Shown: positions 11,633 through 12,139 of the stretch, one piece after another
Layout: every line of letters starts with the position of its first letter
Numbering within the stretch: the stretch's first letter is position 1
The notes under the pieces: model-generated
Told to the model about the DNA's origin: nothing
Database searches by the model: none
The model's input: the letters and a program-made list of their open reading frames with translations, nothing else
Program-made: the position numbers and the translations under genes
DNA from: Caldifarciminota bacterium
GTDB lineage: Bacteria > Hydrothermota > UBA3072 > WFRC01
DNA length: 12,139 nt
Assembly (NCBI GenBank): GCA_015486685.1
Contig: WFRC01000385.1
Location: 1 to 12,139 of the forward strand
Reading direction: 5' to 3'

Positions 11633-12139
11633 ATGATAATAGAAGGAAGAATTTGGTTGATAACAGACACGGATGGGAAACTCATTTCGGATATAGATAC
11701 AGACCAAATTTTCCACAATAAATATCTGTATATCACAGAAAAGCAGGAAATGACAAAGTATGCATTTGGAAACCTTAAAGGATGGGAAGATTTTCCGAAG
11801 AAGGCACAAAAGGGAGATATTATCATTGCAGGTGCGAATTTTGGCTCAGGCTCTTCCCGTCAGCAGGCAGTGGATTGTTTTCTTGCACTGGGTATTTCAG
11901 CCATTATTGCAGAATCATTTGGGGCAATATACAAAAGAAACGCAATGAATTCAGGACTGCCCATTCTGGAATGGCAGGATATTCAGAAATATATTGATAC
12001 TTTTAGACAAAATGATACGATAAAAATCACATTTGAAGAGGGAAAATTGGAGCATAATGAAAAAACCTACCAGTTAAAAAAGCCATCCCGCGTCCAGATA
12101 GAGATTCTTCGCGCAGGCAATCTCTTCGGGGTCAGTCAT
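11633..12139 (+). CDS. leuD: 3-isopropylmalate dehydratase small subunit (LeuD-type, aconitase swivel domain), 3' end beyond window
   Basis: The frame from ATG 11633 stays open for 169 codons to the last base, so the stop lies outside the window. It encodes the swivel-domain subunit which, with a LeuC iron-sulfur subunit, isomerises 2- to 3-isopropylmalate in leucine synthesis. Visible motifs are DIDTDQI (20-26), the loop YLYIT (31-35), ANFGSGSSRQQA (68-79) and SFGAIYKRNAMNSGLP (95-110). It has reached EILRAGNLF (157-165), near the usual end at about 165-170 residues, so few codons are missing. AAAGGAGG (11621-11628) sets the start. The loop after the DTD motif helps set substrate in this family. 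It reads YLYIT, not the YLRT I recall for methanogen homoaconitase, so isopropylmalate is favoured, but homoaconitate or dimethylmalate types cannot be excluded. No LeuC is seen in the window and leuC usually precedes leuD, so the partner must lie downstream or elsewhere. Confidence 0.85.
   Translation, partial: MIIEGRIWLITDTDGKLISDIDTDQIFHNKYLYITEKQEMTKYAFGNLKGWEDFPKKAQKGDIIIAGANFGSGSSRQQAVDCFLALGISAIIAESFGAIYKRNAMNSGLPILEWQDIQKYIDTFRQNDTIKITFEEGKLEHNEKTYQLKKPSRVQIEILRAGNLFGVSH

Noticed and set aside
11606..11997. Short frames in other phases over the LeuD-type gene
   Set aside because: They overlap a long frame with clear aconitase-swivel motifs and a strong ribosome site; they are shadows.

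Overview
The window is AT-rich bacterial DNA in which every gene supported here lies on the + strand. It holds three gene blocks separated by spacers dense in repeats. Several traits fit an uncultured diderm bacterium from one of the poorly cultured phyla: low GC, a methionine synthase split in the Thermotoga manner, a Wzc-like tyrosine autokinase, many short dispersed repeats of the GTCATTGCGAG type, and purine-rich spacers. I cannot name the lineage from the sequence alone.

Layout. Bases 1-804 are the 3' part of an aspartate-semialdehyde dehydrogenase gene (asd), cut by the window edge. Bases 805-1320 are a spacer with three GTCATTGC-type repeats, an AGCGAAG-word repeat, and a 63-bp hairpin-plus-promoter repeat. 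A methionine-synthase block follows. It consists of a stand-alone MetH reactivation-domain protein (1321-1944), a REP-associated tyrosine transposase with 28-bp inverted ends (element 1964-2937), a three-module MetH without its reactivation domain (2965-5370), and a second homocysteine methyltransferase fused to methylenetetrahydrofolate reductase (5409-7220). The spacer 7221-7505 carries the second copy of the 63-bp repeat and two tandem promoter candidates. Next is an exopolysaccharide block: a very small SLBB-domain membrane protein (7506-7901), a polysaccharide co-polymerase/tyrosine autokinase with ten tyrosines in its tail (7898-10063), and an extended-SDR nucleotide-sugar epimerase (10070-11023). 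A 609-base spacer (11024-11632) holds further repeats and hairpins. It leads into a LeuD-type small subunit of the isopropylmalate dehydratase family (11633 to the window end). That reading frame is still open at base 12139.

How the genes work together. The reductase fusion would make 5-methyl-THF. The cobalamin enzyme MetH would pass the methyl group to homocysteine, and the separate reactivation protein would rescue oxidised cobalamin using AdoMet. Asd feeds the same aspartate-derived pathway upstream. In the second block the SLBB protein and the co-polymerase/kinase form an export and chain-length module, with the epimerase supplying a sugar-nucleotide precursor.

The most notable points are four. 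The transposase element sits exactly between the two halves of the split methionine synthase, and its reading frame runs out through its own inverted repeat to end in an ATGA overlap with metH. A near-identical 63-bp repeat heads both operons and supplies the TTGC of a possible -35 box. The reactivation gene appears to have a leaderless start. A possible aromatic-rich 21-residue leader peptide ends in ATGA overlap with the SLBB gene.
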